Below, piece after piece: positions 45,900 through 54,454 of a stretch of 64,000 nt of DNA; within the stretch, counting starts at the first letter, position 1; each line of letters starts with the position of its first letter. A program made the translations under genes and the position numbers. Under the pieces are notes generated by a model, which was not told the DNA's origin, made no database searches, and saw only the letters and a program-made list of their open reading frames with translations. The DNA lies in contig NZ_FCNY02000006.1 in the NCBI RefSeq assembly GCF_001544575.2, positions 1 to 64,000 of the forward strand, written 5' to 3'. This DNA is from Caballeronia cordobensis (GTDB lineage Bacteria > Pseudomonadota > Gammaproteobacteria > Burkholderiales > Burkholderiaceae).

Positions 45900-46945
45900 A
45901 TGAAGGCACTCGTCTATCACGGTCCGGGAAAGAAATCGCTCGACGAGCGCCCCGCGCCGACGCTCGCCGCCGCCACCGACGCGATCGTGCGCGTGACGCA
46001 CACGACCATCTGCGGCACCGATCTGCATATCCTCAAAGGCGACGTGCCGAGCTGCGAGCCGGGCCGAGTGCTGGGGCACGAAGGCGTGGGCGTGGTCGAG
46101 CAGGTCGGCGCGGCGGTGTCCGCGTTCGGGCCGGGCGATCGCGTGCTGATCTCGTGCATCTCGTCGTGCGGCAAATGCGAGGCGTGCCGGCGCGGCATGT
46201 ATTCGCACTGCGCGACGGGCGGCTGGATTCTCGGCAACAAGATCGACGGCACGCAGGCCGAATACGTGCGCATTCCGCATGCGGATACGAGCCGAGCCTC
46301 TATCGCGTGCCGCCCGGCGTCGAGGAAGAAGCGCTCGTCATGCTCTCGGACATCCTGCCGACGGGCTTCGAATGCGGCGTGCTCAACGGCCGCGTTCAGC
46401 CGGGGAGCACGGTCGCGATCGTCGGCGCGGGACCGATCGGCCTCGCGGCGCTGCTCACGGCGCAGTTCTACGCGCCGGCGCAGATCATCATGATCGATCG
46501 CGACAAGCATCGTCTCGAAGTCGCGCGCACTTTCGGCGCGAGCGCGTGCATCGATATCGCGCAGACGGACCCGGCGGCCGAGACGCTGCGCCTCACCGAT
46601 GGCGCGGGCGTGGACTGCGCCGTGGAGGCGGTCGGCGTGCCGGCGTCGTTCGAGCTGTGCCAGGCGATCGTCGCGGCGGGCGGGACCATCGCCAACGTGG
46701 GCGTGCACGGCGTCAAGGCCGACCTGCATCTGGAGACGCTGTGGGATCGCAACATCGCCATCACGACGCGGCTCGTCGACACGGTCAGCACGCCGATGCT
46801 TCTCAAAACCGTGCGCGCGGGCCGACTGAAGCCGAAGCAGCTCATCACGCATCGCTTCACGCTGGACCGTGTGCTCGATGCCTACGACACCTTCGGCAAG
46901 GCGGCCGAGACGGGCGCGCTGAAGGTCATCATCGAGATGGCGTGA
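45900..46945 (+). pseudogene. Zinc-dependent alcohol dehydrogenase, frameshifted
   Basis: The N-terminal half (from ATG 45900, preceded by GAGAGGAG) shows MKALVYHGPGKKSLDERP, zinc motif CGTDLHILKGD, GHEGVGVVEQVG and CGKCEACRRGMYSHC. The C-terminal half continues in another frame with YRVPPGVEEEALVMLSDILPTG, Rossmann VGAGPIGLAALL and the end TGALKVIIEMA. The frames join at 46288-46297, where CGAGC is duplicated in tandem; removing one copy restores a single frame of about 347 residues. The family reduces or oxidises alcohols with NAD. This is either a recent real inactivation or a sequencing error. It sits in a low-oxygen/stress cluster behind an FNR-type box. Confidence 0.85.
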
Positions 46946-46967
46946 CGCGCCACGGGGAGAGCAAATC

Positions 46968-47474
46968 ATGTCGAAAGTGCTGGTGGTGTGCTACTCGCGC
47001 GGCGGCACGACGCACGCCGCGGCCACGGAACTGGCCGTGCGCCTTCACGCCGACTTCGAAGCGATCACCGAGCCGGTCGATCGCTCCGGCGCGGCGGGTT
47101 GCGTGCGCGCGATGCTCGATACGCTTTTCGCGCGCGACGTGGCCTTGAATCCGCTGCAGCGCGATGTCGCTGCTTACGAGATCGTCGTCATCGGCACGCC
47201 GGTCTGGGCGGGGCGAGTGAGCGCGCCGGTGCGCGCGTGGCTTGCCGCCAACCGGCGCAGGCTGCCGCACGTCGCCTTTCTCTGCACGCAGCACATGCGC
47301 GGCGACGCCGGCGCTTTCAGGGAAATGGCGCAGCTCGCCGGGAAGCAGCCGGTCGCGCGCTGCGCGCTCACGGCCGCGCACGGCGCGAAGGATCAGCGCC
47401 GCGTCATGGATACCTTCGTGGAGCGCATCGGGCGCAAGCTCGCGCGCATCGACAATCTCGAATGGGCGGTTTGA
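46968..47474 (+). CDS. Flavodoxin-like NAD(P)H dehydrogenase/flavoprotein
   Basis: 168 residues with a flavodoxin fold: VLVVCYSRGGTTHAAA binds the FMN phosphate, and YEIVVIGTPVWAGRVSAPVRAWL supplies the ring-stacking region. Likely carries electrons or reduces quinones, but the partner is unknown. Ribosome site GGGGAGAG. It lies 22 bases after the alcohol dehydrogenase and 27 bases before uspA, so the three probably form one FNR-controlled operon. Confidence 0.82.
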   Translation: MSKVLVVCYSRGGTTHAAATELAVRLHADFEAITEPVDRSGAAGCVRAMLDTLFARDVALNPLQRDVAAYEIVVIGTPVWAGRVSAPVRAWLAANRRRLPHVAFLCTQHMRGDAGAFREMAQLAGKQPVARCALTAAHGAKDQRRVMDTFVERIGRKLARIDNLEWAV

Positions 47475-47501
47475 GCGCAACGCGCGCGAGCCGGAATCGT
47501 C

Positions 47502-47942
47502 ATGTATCGGAATATCCTGGTTGCGCTCGACGGCAGCGAATCGTCGCAGCGGGCGCTCGATGAAGTGCTGCGCATCGGCGCGTCGCCGGGCACATGCGTG
47601 CGCCTCGTGCACGTCTCGGATACGTCGGCGCTGGCGTCGTATCCGGTCCACTACAGGCGGCAAGTGCAGGGCGCGGCGCAACGCGTGCTGAACGCCGCGC
47701 AGGAACGGCTGCGCGAAGCGGGCATCGCGTGCGATTCGAAGCTGGAGGAAACCCGCACGCCGGACGATTCCATCGCCCTCACGCTGCAGCGCTGCGCGGA
47801 GCACATGCACGCCGATCTCGTCGTGATGGGCACGCACGGGCGCGGCGGCTTGACGCGGCTCGTGCTCGGCAGCGTCGCCGAAGCTTTCCTGCGGCGCTCG
47901 ACGTGCGCGGTGCTGCTCATGCGCTCTGCGTCGCAAACCTGA
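47502..47942 (+). CDS. Universal stress protein UspA family
   Basis: 146 residues, single Usp domain: RNILVALDGSESSQRAL at the start and the ATP-binding G-2x-G-9x-GS motif in MGTHGRGGLTRLVLGSVAEA. Such proteins aid survival in anoxia and other stresses. It is the third gene of the alcohol dehydrogenase/flavodoxin/usp run and converges toward a second usp gene. Confidence 0.92.
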   Translation: MYRNILVALDGSESSQRALDEVLRIGASPGTCVRLVHVSDTSALASYPVHYRRQVQGAAQRVLNAAQERLREAGIACDSKLEETRTPDDSIALTLQRCAEHMHADLVVMGTHGRGGLTRLVLGSVAEAFLRRSTCAVLLMRSASQT

Positions 47943-48052
47943 GCGACGATGCGCACGTCCTTGCCGCGCGCATCGACCACGCCCATCTTCTGCAGCCGGG
48001 AGAACATGCGGCCGTCCGGGATAGCTGCCGATTTCCTCGCGCGTCATGCGCG
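47943..48052 (-). pseudogene. Remnant of an FNR/CRP-family regulator (C-terminal HTH)
   Basis: Between two convergent usp genes, the minus strand reads MTREEIGSY (start 48047) and then, in another frame, MFSRLQKMGVVDARGKDVRIV (start 48007). These are the two halves of an FNR-type recognition helix region; the LGLTLETVSR-like stretch that normally joins them is deleted and the frames no longer match. The rest of the gene is gone. It is evidence of gene decay in a cluster that still has FNR-type boxes. Confidence 0.7.
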
Positions 48053-48060
48053 GCCAGCGC

Positions 48061-48540
48061 TCATCCGGTTGACGTCTCGGCGGCCTGTTCCGCCTCGCGT
48101 CCCGGCACGAGCAGGACTGGACAGCGCGCCACCCGCATGAAGCCCTCGGCGACGCTGCCCAGCACGAGCCGCCGCAAGCCGCGACGTCCGTGCGTGCCCA
48201 TGACCACGAGTTCGGCCCCGAAGTCTTCGGCGCACCGCGCGATGCACGCGGCGATGTCGTCGCCCGTCAGCGAAAGCTCGGCGATGCGCGGCGCGCCCGA
48301 CACGCCCTCGCGCGCCATGCGCTGCACCGCTTCCGAAGTCAGTCGATGGCCTTCTTCGAGCAGCGTGCGGCGGATGTCGGGATAGAACGCGGCCGTGGCG
48401 TCATAGACGACCGGGTGCAGATCGACCACATAGAGCGCCTGCAGCACCGCGTTGCCGGCGCGCGCGATCCTGATCGCCTCGTCGAACGCGTGCGCGGAGG
48501 TCGCGCTCCCGTCGATCGGCGCGAGTATGCGGCTGTACAT
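48061..48540 (-). CDS. Universal stress protein UspA family
   Basis: 159 residues: YSRILAPIDGSATSAHAFDEAI at the start and ATP-binding GTHGRRGLRRLVLGSVAEGF, intact. A middle insert (YDATAAFYPDIRRTLLEEG) is typical of the longer Usp type found in Burkholderia stress clusters. A perfect FNR-type box 60 bases upstream (48600-48613) suggests induction at low oxygen. Confidence 0.92.
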   Translation of the reverse strand: MYSRILAPIDGSATSAHAFDEAIRIARAGNAVLQALYVVDLHPVVYDATAAFYPDIRRTLLEEGHRLTSEAVQRMAREGVSGAPRIAELSLTGDDIAACIARCAEDFGAELVVMGTHGRRGLRRLVLGSVAEGFMRVARCPVLLVPGREAEQAAETSTG

Positions 48541-48599
48541 GGCGAACTCCCTGAGTGGACGGCATGCGAAGACGATGCGTCGATTCGCTTCGGACGCCG

Positions 48600-48613
48600 T
48601 TGATCTGGATCAA
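48600..48613 (-). promoter_or_regulatory. Perfect FNR-type box upstream of uspA
   Basis: TTGAT-CTGG-ATCAA, the exact FNR consensus form. Its centre is about 66 bases from the usp start (48540). It overlaps the stop codon of the upstream histidine kinase gene. Confidence 0.65.
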
Positions 48614-49716
48614 CCGGACGCGCGTGGGGCGAGCCCGTCGAGCGGAATATCGACATCGATGCGAAAGCCTTCGCCCGGCGCGCTGCGAAACGCGATCACG
48701 CCGCCAAGCTGCCGCACGCGCTCGCCCATGCCGAGCAGCCCGAAAGCGCTGGCCGCGCGCGGCTGGTCGAGCGCGGCACCGCGCCCGTCGTCCTCGACGG
48801 ACAAAGTGCAGCGATCCGTCGCACACGTCATGACGATGCGCACTTCGCTCGCCTGCGCATGCCGCACGACATTGGTGAGCGCTTCCTGCACGAGCCGGAA
48901 TATCGACGTGGACGCCGCCGCGTCGAATTCGGCTTCCTCGCCGCCGATGTCCAGATCGATGCGAATCCCGTAACGGCGGCGAAAGTCGTTGACGAGCCAG
49001 TCGATGGCGGCGAACAGGCCGAGGTCGTCGAGCACCGGCGGGCGCAACCCCGCCGCGATCCGTCTGACCGAGGCGATGACCGTGTCGATCTGCGTCTCCA
49101 TCGCGCGCGTTTGCGTCAGCGCGTGCCGCGCGAAGCCGTCCGCGCCGGCGTTCGCATCGAGCGTGGCGAGCTGCATCTTGAGCGCGGCGAGCTGTTGCCC
49201 GAGATCGTCGTGCAACTCCCGCGCAATCGATGCGCGCTCGTTCTCCAGCGCCGTCTGAACGTGCGCCGACAACGCGCGCGCATGCTGCAGTTCGGCCAGG
49301 CGCAGGCGGTCGGTCATGTCGCGCGTGACCTTGGCGAAGCCGATCAGCGCGCCCTGCGCATCGCGCAGCGCGGTGATGACGACATTGGCCCAGAAGCGCG
49401 TCGAATCGCGGCGCACGCGCCAGCCTTCGTCCTCGACACGGCCCGTGTGCGCCGCGGCGGCCAGTTCCTTTTGCGGCTTGCCGGCCGCGATATCTTCGGG
49501 CGGGTAGAAGACCGAAAAATGCCGGCCGACGATGTCCTGCGCGTCATAGCCCTTGATGCGTTTCGCGCCGTTGTTCCAGGTCGCGACGCGGCCCTCTGCG
49601 TCCAGCAGGAAGATCGCGTAATCCTCGACGGATTCGACCAGCAGGCGGAAATGCGCGTCGGATTGCAGCGGCGAGGCGGCGGCGGGATTGTCGGGCGTAC
49701 CGTCAGGCGTGCGCAT
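48610..49716 (-). CDS. PAS-domain sensor histidine kinase (NarX-type HisKA_3)
   Basis: 368 residues, cytoplasmic. PAS domain at about 20-135 (DYAIFLLDAEGRVATWNNGAKRIKGY), H-box H169 in RASIARELHDDLGQ, and a HATPase domain with EALTNVVRHA and VEDDGRGA, then GLLGMGERV. The HisKA_3 type pairs with NarL/LuxR-type response regulators, but none is adjacent, so it is an orphan here. ATG 49716 is supported by GGAGAT upstream. There is no membrane segment, so it senses an internal signal. Confidence 0.9.
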   Translation of the reverse strand: MRTPDGTPDNPAAASPLQSDAHFRLLVESVEDYAIFLLDAEGRVATWNNGAKRIKGYDAQDIVGRHFSVFYPPEDIAAGKPQKELAAAAHTGRVEDEGWRVRRDSTRFWANVVITALRDAQGALIGFAKVTRDMTDRLRLAELQHARALSAHVQTALENERASIARELHDDLGQQLAALKMQLATLDANAGADGFARHALTQTRAMETQIDTVIASVRRIAAGLRPPVLDDLGLFAAIDWLVNDFRRRYGIRIDLDIGGEEAEFDAAASTSIFRLVQEALTNVVRHAQASEVRIVMTCATDRCTLSVEDDGRGAALDQPRAASAFGLLGMGERVRQLGGVIAFRSAPGEGFRIDVDIPLDGLAPRASG

Positions 49717-49851
49717 CGCGAATCTCCGGTGGCAAGGTTCTGTCACGGGCTGGGGAGCGCCGCCACTTTATCTGCGTCCCAGTGTAGTCGCACGGGAAAA
49801 ATCCGTCACGCGCGGGTGCGACATCGGGACACTGCGGCGAATTCGCGGCGT

Positions 49852-49865
49852 TTGACTCAGGTCAA
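49852..49865 (+). promoter_or_regulatory. FNR/ANR-type box upstream of CBS-domain gene
   Basis: TTGAC-TCAG-GTCAA, with a possible -10 TAAAGT at 49888-49893 that puts the box near -41. The downstream gene starts at 49961. Confidence 0.55.
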
Positions 49866-49960
49866 GCGTGAAAAGGGCGAGCGTCCGTAAAGTGATTGCG
49901 TGCTCCCGCAAGTCCCGAGCAGACAAGCTCGACCGACATTCCCACCATCCGGAGTCTGTG

Positions 49961-50656
49961 ATGCAAGCACGTGACGTAATGACTTCCAGCGTCGTTTCCG
50001 TGGCGCCCGAAACGACGATTCATGAACTGGCGAAGCTGCTCGTGCAGCACCATATCAGCGCGGCGCCCGTCGTCGACAAGAACGGGTATGTGATCGGCGT
50101 GATCAGCGAGGGCGATCTGCTACGCCGCGAAGAGATCGGCACCGAGAAAGAGGTACGCCGCCGCGCGTGGTGGCTGGACATGCTCTCCGATGGCGGCGCG
50201 GCCGACTACATCAAGTCGCATGCGCGCACGGTGGGCGAGATCATGAGCCGCGATCCGGTGTGCGTGCGTGAAGACACGTCGCTCGCGGAGATCGCCGCGG
50301 TGCTCGAAAGCCGTCACATCAAGCGTGTGCCGGTGTTGCGCGAGGGGCGGCTCGTCGGCATCGTCAGCCGGTCGAATCTGGTGCAGGCGCTGGCATCGGC
50401 GCTCGTGGTCGAGTCCGCGCCCGACGCGCGGGCCAGCGACGCCGAAATTCGCGCAATGCTGATGGGCGATCTCGCGGGGCGCGGCTGGGCGTTTCCCGGA
50501 CGCGATATCGTCGTGAAGGACGGCATCGTGCATCTGTGGGGAACGGTATGGTCGGGCGATCAGCTCGACGCCATGCGGATCGCATCGGAAAGCATTCCGG
50601 GCGTGAAGCGCGTGGTCGATCACACGATTCCTTATCCGATCATGCCGGGACTCTGA
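49961..50656 (+). CDS. CBS-domain pair plus BON domain protein
   Basis: 231 residues. Two CBS domains (MQARDVMTSSVVSVAPETTIHELAKLL at the start; VGEIMSRDPVCVREDTSLAEIAAVL in the middle) that probably bind adenine nucleotides, then a C-terminal BON domain (RDIVVKDGIVHLWGTVWSG, and SIPGVKRVVDH). Such CBS-BON proteins are common in stress clusters of Burkholderiales. ATG 49961 follows CCGGAG. An FNR-type box lies 96 bases upstream. Confidence 0.9.
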   Translation: MQARDVMTSSVVSVAPETTIHELAKLLVQHHISAAPVVDKNGYVIGVISEGDLLRREEIGTEKEVRRRAWWLDMLSDGGAADYIKSHARTVGEIMSRDPVCVREDTSLAEIAAVLESRHIKRVPVLREGRLVGIVSRSNLVQALASALVVESAPDARASDAEIRAMLMGDLAGRGWAFPGRDIVVKDGIVHLWGTVWSGDQLDAMRIASESIPGVKRVVDHTIPYPIMPGL

Positions 50657-50889
50657 TGGAGCGGCATCGTTAACGGCATCGCCGGCGCTTTCTTTAGCGT
50701 CCCGCGATGCCGCCGCGCATGAGAATGAAGAGGAAAACCACTAAAGAGGAATTTGCGGGGTAAACCCGCGTCATGTCACGCACCTGTCACGCCTGAATCG
50801 AATAATCCCCGGCGCCCGAACCCGCATGACACAGCAACGGGCCGGTCGCTCACCGCGACACGTATCGCCACGAAACCGGGGATTCACAC

Positions 50890-53112
50890 ATGACCATACG
50901 TCATCGCATAGTCTTGCTCGTCGTCCTGATGCTGACGGCGCTCGCTGCGATCGGCGGCTATGCCGTCAAGCAGACTCGCGACAGTTCAAAGGAAGTGCAT
51001 CAGGTCACGCAAGGCGTCGTGCCGAGCGCGCTCGCTTCGGCCGATCTCGTCTCGCAGGTCAAGGACGTGCAGATCGCGACGATGACGCTCGTCTACGCGC
51101 CCGATGCGCAGATCGCCGCGCAGGCGCGCGAGCTGCTCGCCACGCGCGAAAGCACGCTCAAGGGCGCGCTCGATCTTCAGGAAAAGGCCGCGGCCAGCCC
51201 CGCGCAAAAGGGCCTCGTCGCGCAGGCCCGCGAAAGTCTCGCGAATTACTTCGACGCGATCAAACAGACCGGGCAGATGCAGGAAGCCGGCAAGAGCGCA
51301 TTGGCGCAGGCCTTTTTATTCGCGAACGTCGCGCAGTACAAGGACGAGCTTCAGGGCATCGTCGAGACCTTGCGCATCGAGAAGGACCGTCAGAAGGACG
51401 CCGCCATCGACACGCTGAACGACGCGCTCGCGACGACGAGCGTGACCCTCGCGGCGGCGACGGGCGTGGCGGTCGCGATTCTCGTCGGCATCAGCGTGTT
51501 GCTCTATCGGCAGATTTCGCTGCCGCTTTCGCGCATGCAGACGATGATGAGCGAGATCGCATCGAGCCAGGACTTCACGCGCCGCGTGCCGGTGGAACGC
51601 ATGGACGAGATCGGCTGCTCGATCGTCGCGTTCAACGGCATGATCGCGAAGATTCAGGAAAGCTCGCTTCAGTTGAAGCAGCGCACCGCCGACATTCAGG
51701 CGATGTTGCAGAACATGCCGCAGGGCATTCTCACGATCGTGCCGGGCGCGGCGATTCATCCGGAATACTCCGCGTTCCTCGAAGCCATTTTCGAAACGCG
51801 CGATCTCGCGGGCCGCCCGGTGATGGATGTCGTGTTCCGTAACTCGGACATAGGCAGCGACGCGTTGGCGCAAGTGGCTGCGGCCATCGATTCATGCCTT
51901 GGCGAAGACATCATGAACTTCGATTTCAACCGGCATCTGCTCGCCGATGAAGTCGTCAAGGACATGGGCGACGGCAGAAGCAAAGTGCTCGATCTGAGCT
52001 GGTCCGCGATCACGAACGAGGAAGGCGTGATCGCGCGCCTCATGCTGTGCGTGCGCGACGTGACCGAGCTGAAAGCGCTCGCGGCCGAAGCGGGCGAGCA
52101 GCGGCGCAGACTCGACATGATCGGCGAGGTGCTCGCGATCAGCCAGGAGAAGTTCGAGCGCTTCATGCAAAGCGCGACGAGTTTTGTCGGCGAGAACGAG
52201 CGCATCATTCGCGAGCACGACATTCCGAGCAAGGAAGCGATCGCGCAATTGTTCCGCAACATGCATACCGTGAAAGGCAATGCGCGCACCTATAGCCTTC
52301 AGCATCTGACGGGCGTCGTGCACGATACCGAGCAGCGTTACGACGCGCTGCGCCAGCCGGACGGCAATGCGCACTGGAACCGCGAGGACATGATCGCCGA
52401 TCTCGACCGCGTGAGAGCGGCGCTGCAAAGTTATGCGACCGTCAACGAGGTCAGTCTCGGCCGCAAGACAGCGGGCGCGCGCGACGATGCGGCGAGCGAT
52501 TCGACGGAGAGCCTCGAAAGCGCGCTCGATGCGCCGCTTCGATCGTTGCCTTCGCTGGCGCGGGAACTCGGCAAGGAAGCGCCGCGCGTCGACATCGACG
52601 ATAACGGCTGCCGCATCGGCAAGGCGTTTTCGGAACCGCTCGCGAACGTCTTCACGCATCTCCTGCGCAACAGCATCGACCACGGCATCGAGACGGCGAG
52701 TGAACGCGTCGCGCTCGGCAAGACGGCGGCGGGCAGCATCCGGATCGAAGCGCAGATCGTGGACGATGCATTGCGCATCGCGCTGGCCGACGATGGCCGC
52801 GGACTTGCGCTCGGCAAGATCCGCGCGAAAGCGATCGAACGCGGCTGGATCGACGCGCACGCGCACGTTGCCGATGAAGCACTCGCGGAGTTCATTTTTC
52901 GCGCGGGATTCTCGACGGCGCAAAGCGTGACCGAAGTATCGGGACGCGGCGTCGGCATGGACGCCGTGCGCGAGTTCGTCGCGCGCGAGGGCGGGCGCAT
53001 CGAGTTGCGCTTTACGGACGAGGAATGTGGCGCCGCGTATCGCATGTTCGAAACCGTAGTCGTTTTGCCCGTGCATGTGGCCGTTGAAAACACGCAAGCC
53101 GTGACTGGATAA
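50890..53112 (+). CDS. Chimeric chemoreceptor-CheA-like kinase (4HB-HAMP-PAS-Hpt-HATPase)
   Basis: 740 residues. TM1 (about 6-24), periplasmic 4-helix-bundle MCP-type sensor (27-180), TM2 (185-206), HAMP (about 207-265), a PAS-like domain (266-395), an Hpt-type segment with phospho-His H459 in FRNMHTVKGNART, and a CheA-like ATPase with N594 (LLRNSIDHGIE), DDGRGL (634-639) and GRGVGMDAV (685-693). CheA's P2 and CheW-like P5 domains are absent, so sensing and kinase activity are in one membrane protein without CheW coupling. It is first of four genes including CheX-like and CheY, which it presumably phosphorylates. Input signal unknown. Confidence 0.85.
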   Translation: MTIRHRIVLLVVLMLTALAAIGGYAVKQTRDSSKEVHQVTQGVVPSALASADLVSQVKDVQIATMTLVYAPDAQIAAQARELLATRESTLKGALDLQEKAAASPAQKGLVAQARESLANYFDAIKQTGQMQEAGKSALAQAFLFANVAQYKDELQGIVETLRIEKDRQKDAAIDTLNDALATTSVTLAAATGVAVAILVGISVLLYRQISLPLSRMQTMMSEIASSQDFTRRVPVERMDEIGCSIVAFNGMIAKIQESSLQLKQRTADIQAMLQNMPQGILTIVPGAAIHPEYSAFLEAIFETRDLAGRPVMDVVFRNSDIGSDALAQVAAAIDSCLGEDIMNFDFNRHLLADEVVKDMGDGRSKVLDLSWSAITNEEGVIARLMLCVRDVTELKALAAEAGEQRRRLDMIGEVLAISQEKFERFMQSATSFVGENERIIREHDIPSKEAIAQLFRNMHTVKGNARTYSLQHLTGVVHDTEQRYDALRQPDGNAHWNREDMIADLDRVRAALQSYATVNEVSLGRKTAGARDDAASDSTESLESALDAPLRSLPSLARELGKEAPRVDIDDNGCRIGKAFSEPLANVFTHLLRNSIDHGIETASERVALGKTAAGSIRIEAQIVDDALRIALADDGRGLALGKIRAKAIERGWIDAHAHVADEALAEFIFRAGFSTAQSVTEVSGRGVGMDAVREFVAREGGRIELRFTDEECGAAYRMFETVVVLPVHVAVENTQAVTG

Positions 53113-53126
53113 AGAAGGTGATTGCA

Positions 53127-53855
53127 ATGGAGTACAAGTGGATGGCGGCCTGCGTGGGCGCGTTGATCGTTGTGGCGTTTCTGGTTTGGGCACGACACGG
53201 CAGAAACAGGCGTCTTGGCGAGCAGCTTGCGCAAGTAGAGGCGGTGCGGCAGCGGCTCGAAGCGATCGATGCGGCGCATCGCGACGAATTGAAAGCGTGC
53301 GGCGAGCGCGCCGATGGCATGACGGGCCTGGCCGCATCGCTGCAAAGCAGGCTTGATCGCGCGCAGGCGGAGCGCGAGGACTTGCGGCTCAAACTCGATG
53401 CGGCGCATGCGCAAGCGGACGAATGGCTGCGGCAAGCGTCCGCTATCGCCGATGAAGCCGCGCGGCTCAAGGCGCTCTCGCTCACCTTCGAGCGCTGGCA
53501 CGAACAGATGATCTCGCTGATGGCGCAGAACCGCGACATGCACACGAAGAATCAGGAGCTTTCGTCGATCGTGCAGCATGTGCTGATCGTGTCGCTGAAT
53601 GCATCCATCGAGGCGGCGCGCGCGGGCGCGGCGGGGCGCGGATTCTCCATCGTGGCGAGCGAAGTGCGTGCGCTGGCCTCGCGTTCGCAGGAGTTGTCGA
53701 AGAGCTATCGCGACAGTCTGCTGCGCAACGACCTGACGACTGCCGCGACGTTTCAGGACATTCAGGCGGGTGGGAAGATGATCACTGCATCGCTCGGTAG
53801 CGTCGAGATGCTCGCGGGCCGGTTTCAATCGACGATCGAAAAGGCGGCCGCGTGA
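53127..53855 (+). CDS. Short MCP-tip protein (methyl-accepting chemotaxis-like)
   Basis: 242 residues. One N-terminal membrane helix (AACVGALIVVAFLVWA), a coiled coil (about 30-115), then the hairpin tip of MCP signalling domains (LIVSLNASIEAARAGAAGRG, then FSIVASEVRALASRS, about 153-187). There is no HAMP or periplasmic sensor domain and the hairpin arms are much shorter than in a normal receptor. ATG 53127 is preceded by AAGAAGG. It lies between the chimeric kinase and the CheX-like gene, and may scaffold or modulate the kinase. Confidence 0.8.
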   Translation: MEYKWMAACVGALIVVAFLVWARHGRNRRLGEQLAQVEAVRQRLEAIDAAHRDELKACGERADGMTGLAASLQSRLDRAQAEREDLRLKLDAAHAQADEWLRQASAIADEAARLKALSLTFERWHEQMISLMAQNRDMHTKNQELSSIVQHVLIVSLNASIEAARAGAAGRGFSIVASEVRALASRSQELSKSYRDSLLRNDLTTAATFQDIQAGGKMITASLGSVEMLAGRFQSTIEKAAA

Positions 53856-54388
53856 TTTCAGACGAGGCGAAGCGCAGTATCGAACAGATATTCGAGCATG
53901 CCGCGGTTTCGCGGCTGAGTCCGCGAGAACAGGCGCGCATGGAAATCACACAAGTCGACGCGGCGCGGCATCGCGACACGCTGCAACCGAATGCGCTGGT
54001 GCTGACGATCTCGTCGTTCACGTTCCGTATGCTTTTCGTTCTGCACTACGCGGATGATGCCGCGACGCGCGCATGTTATCCCGGCACGGACGATAACCGG
54101 TCTCTCTCCGATAGCCTGATGGAACGCGTCAACCTGTGCTGCGGTTCGATGAATCAGCAATTGATCGCGCATTTTCCCGATCTCGGCATGTCCACGCCGT
54201 ATGCGTTGAGCAGCCGCTGTATCGACTTCATCGACGAACTGAGGCCCGATCACGTCTGGTTCTATGACCTGCGGCCGGGCGAATCGGCGCGCCTGGGCGT
54301 CACGCTTTGCGTGTGCGCGAAGGCGGCGATGGACTTTTCGTCGGGCGAGATGGAAGAGCAGGGCGAAGGCGAACTCGAACTGTTCTGA
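53852..54388 (+). CDS. CheX-like protein (CheC/CheX family phosphatase candidate)
   Basis: 178 residues. The signature of CheC/CheX-type CheY-P phosphatases (E-x2-N with nearby Gly) appears as LMERVNLCCGSMNQQL, about residues 90-105. The rest is an alpha/beta fold with a C-terminal acidic tail. It starts at GTG 53852, overlapping the upstream stop, so it is coupled to the MCP-tip gene. It likely dephosphorylates the CheY encoded downstream. Family similarity is moderate. Confidence 0.7.
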   Translation: MISDEAKRSIEQIFEHAAVSRLSPREQARMEITQVDAARHRDTLQPNALVLTISSFTFRMLFVLHYADDAATRACYPGTDDNRSLSDSLMERVNLCCGSMNQQLIAHFPDLGMSTPYALSSRCIDFIDELRPDHVWFYDLRPGESARLGVTLCVCAKAAMDFSSGEMEEQGEGELELF

Positions 54389-54454
54389 CGCAAGCAACAT
54401 CAAGCAACACAATTCGAAATGACACGCGCCCCCGAGGCGCAAGGATAAGCACTC

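Noticed and set aside
53127..53855. Annotation as an ordinary chemoreceptor
   Set aside because: No periplasmic domain, HAMP or long signalling arms; only the hairpin tip is recognisable.
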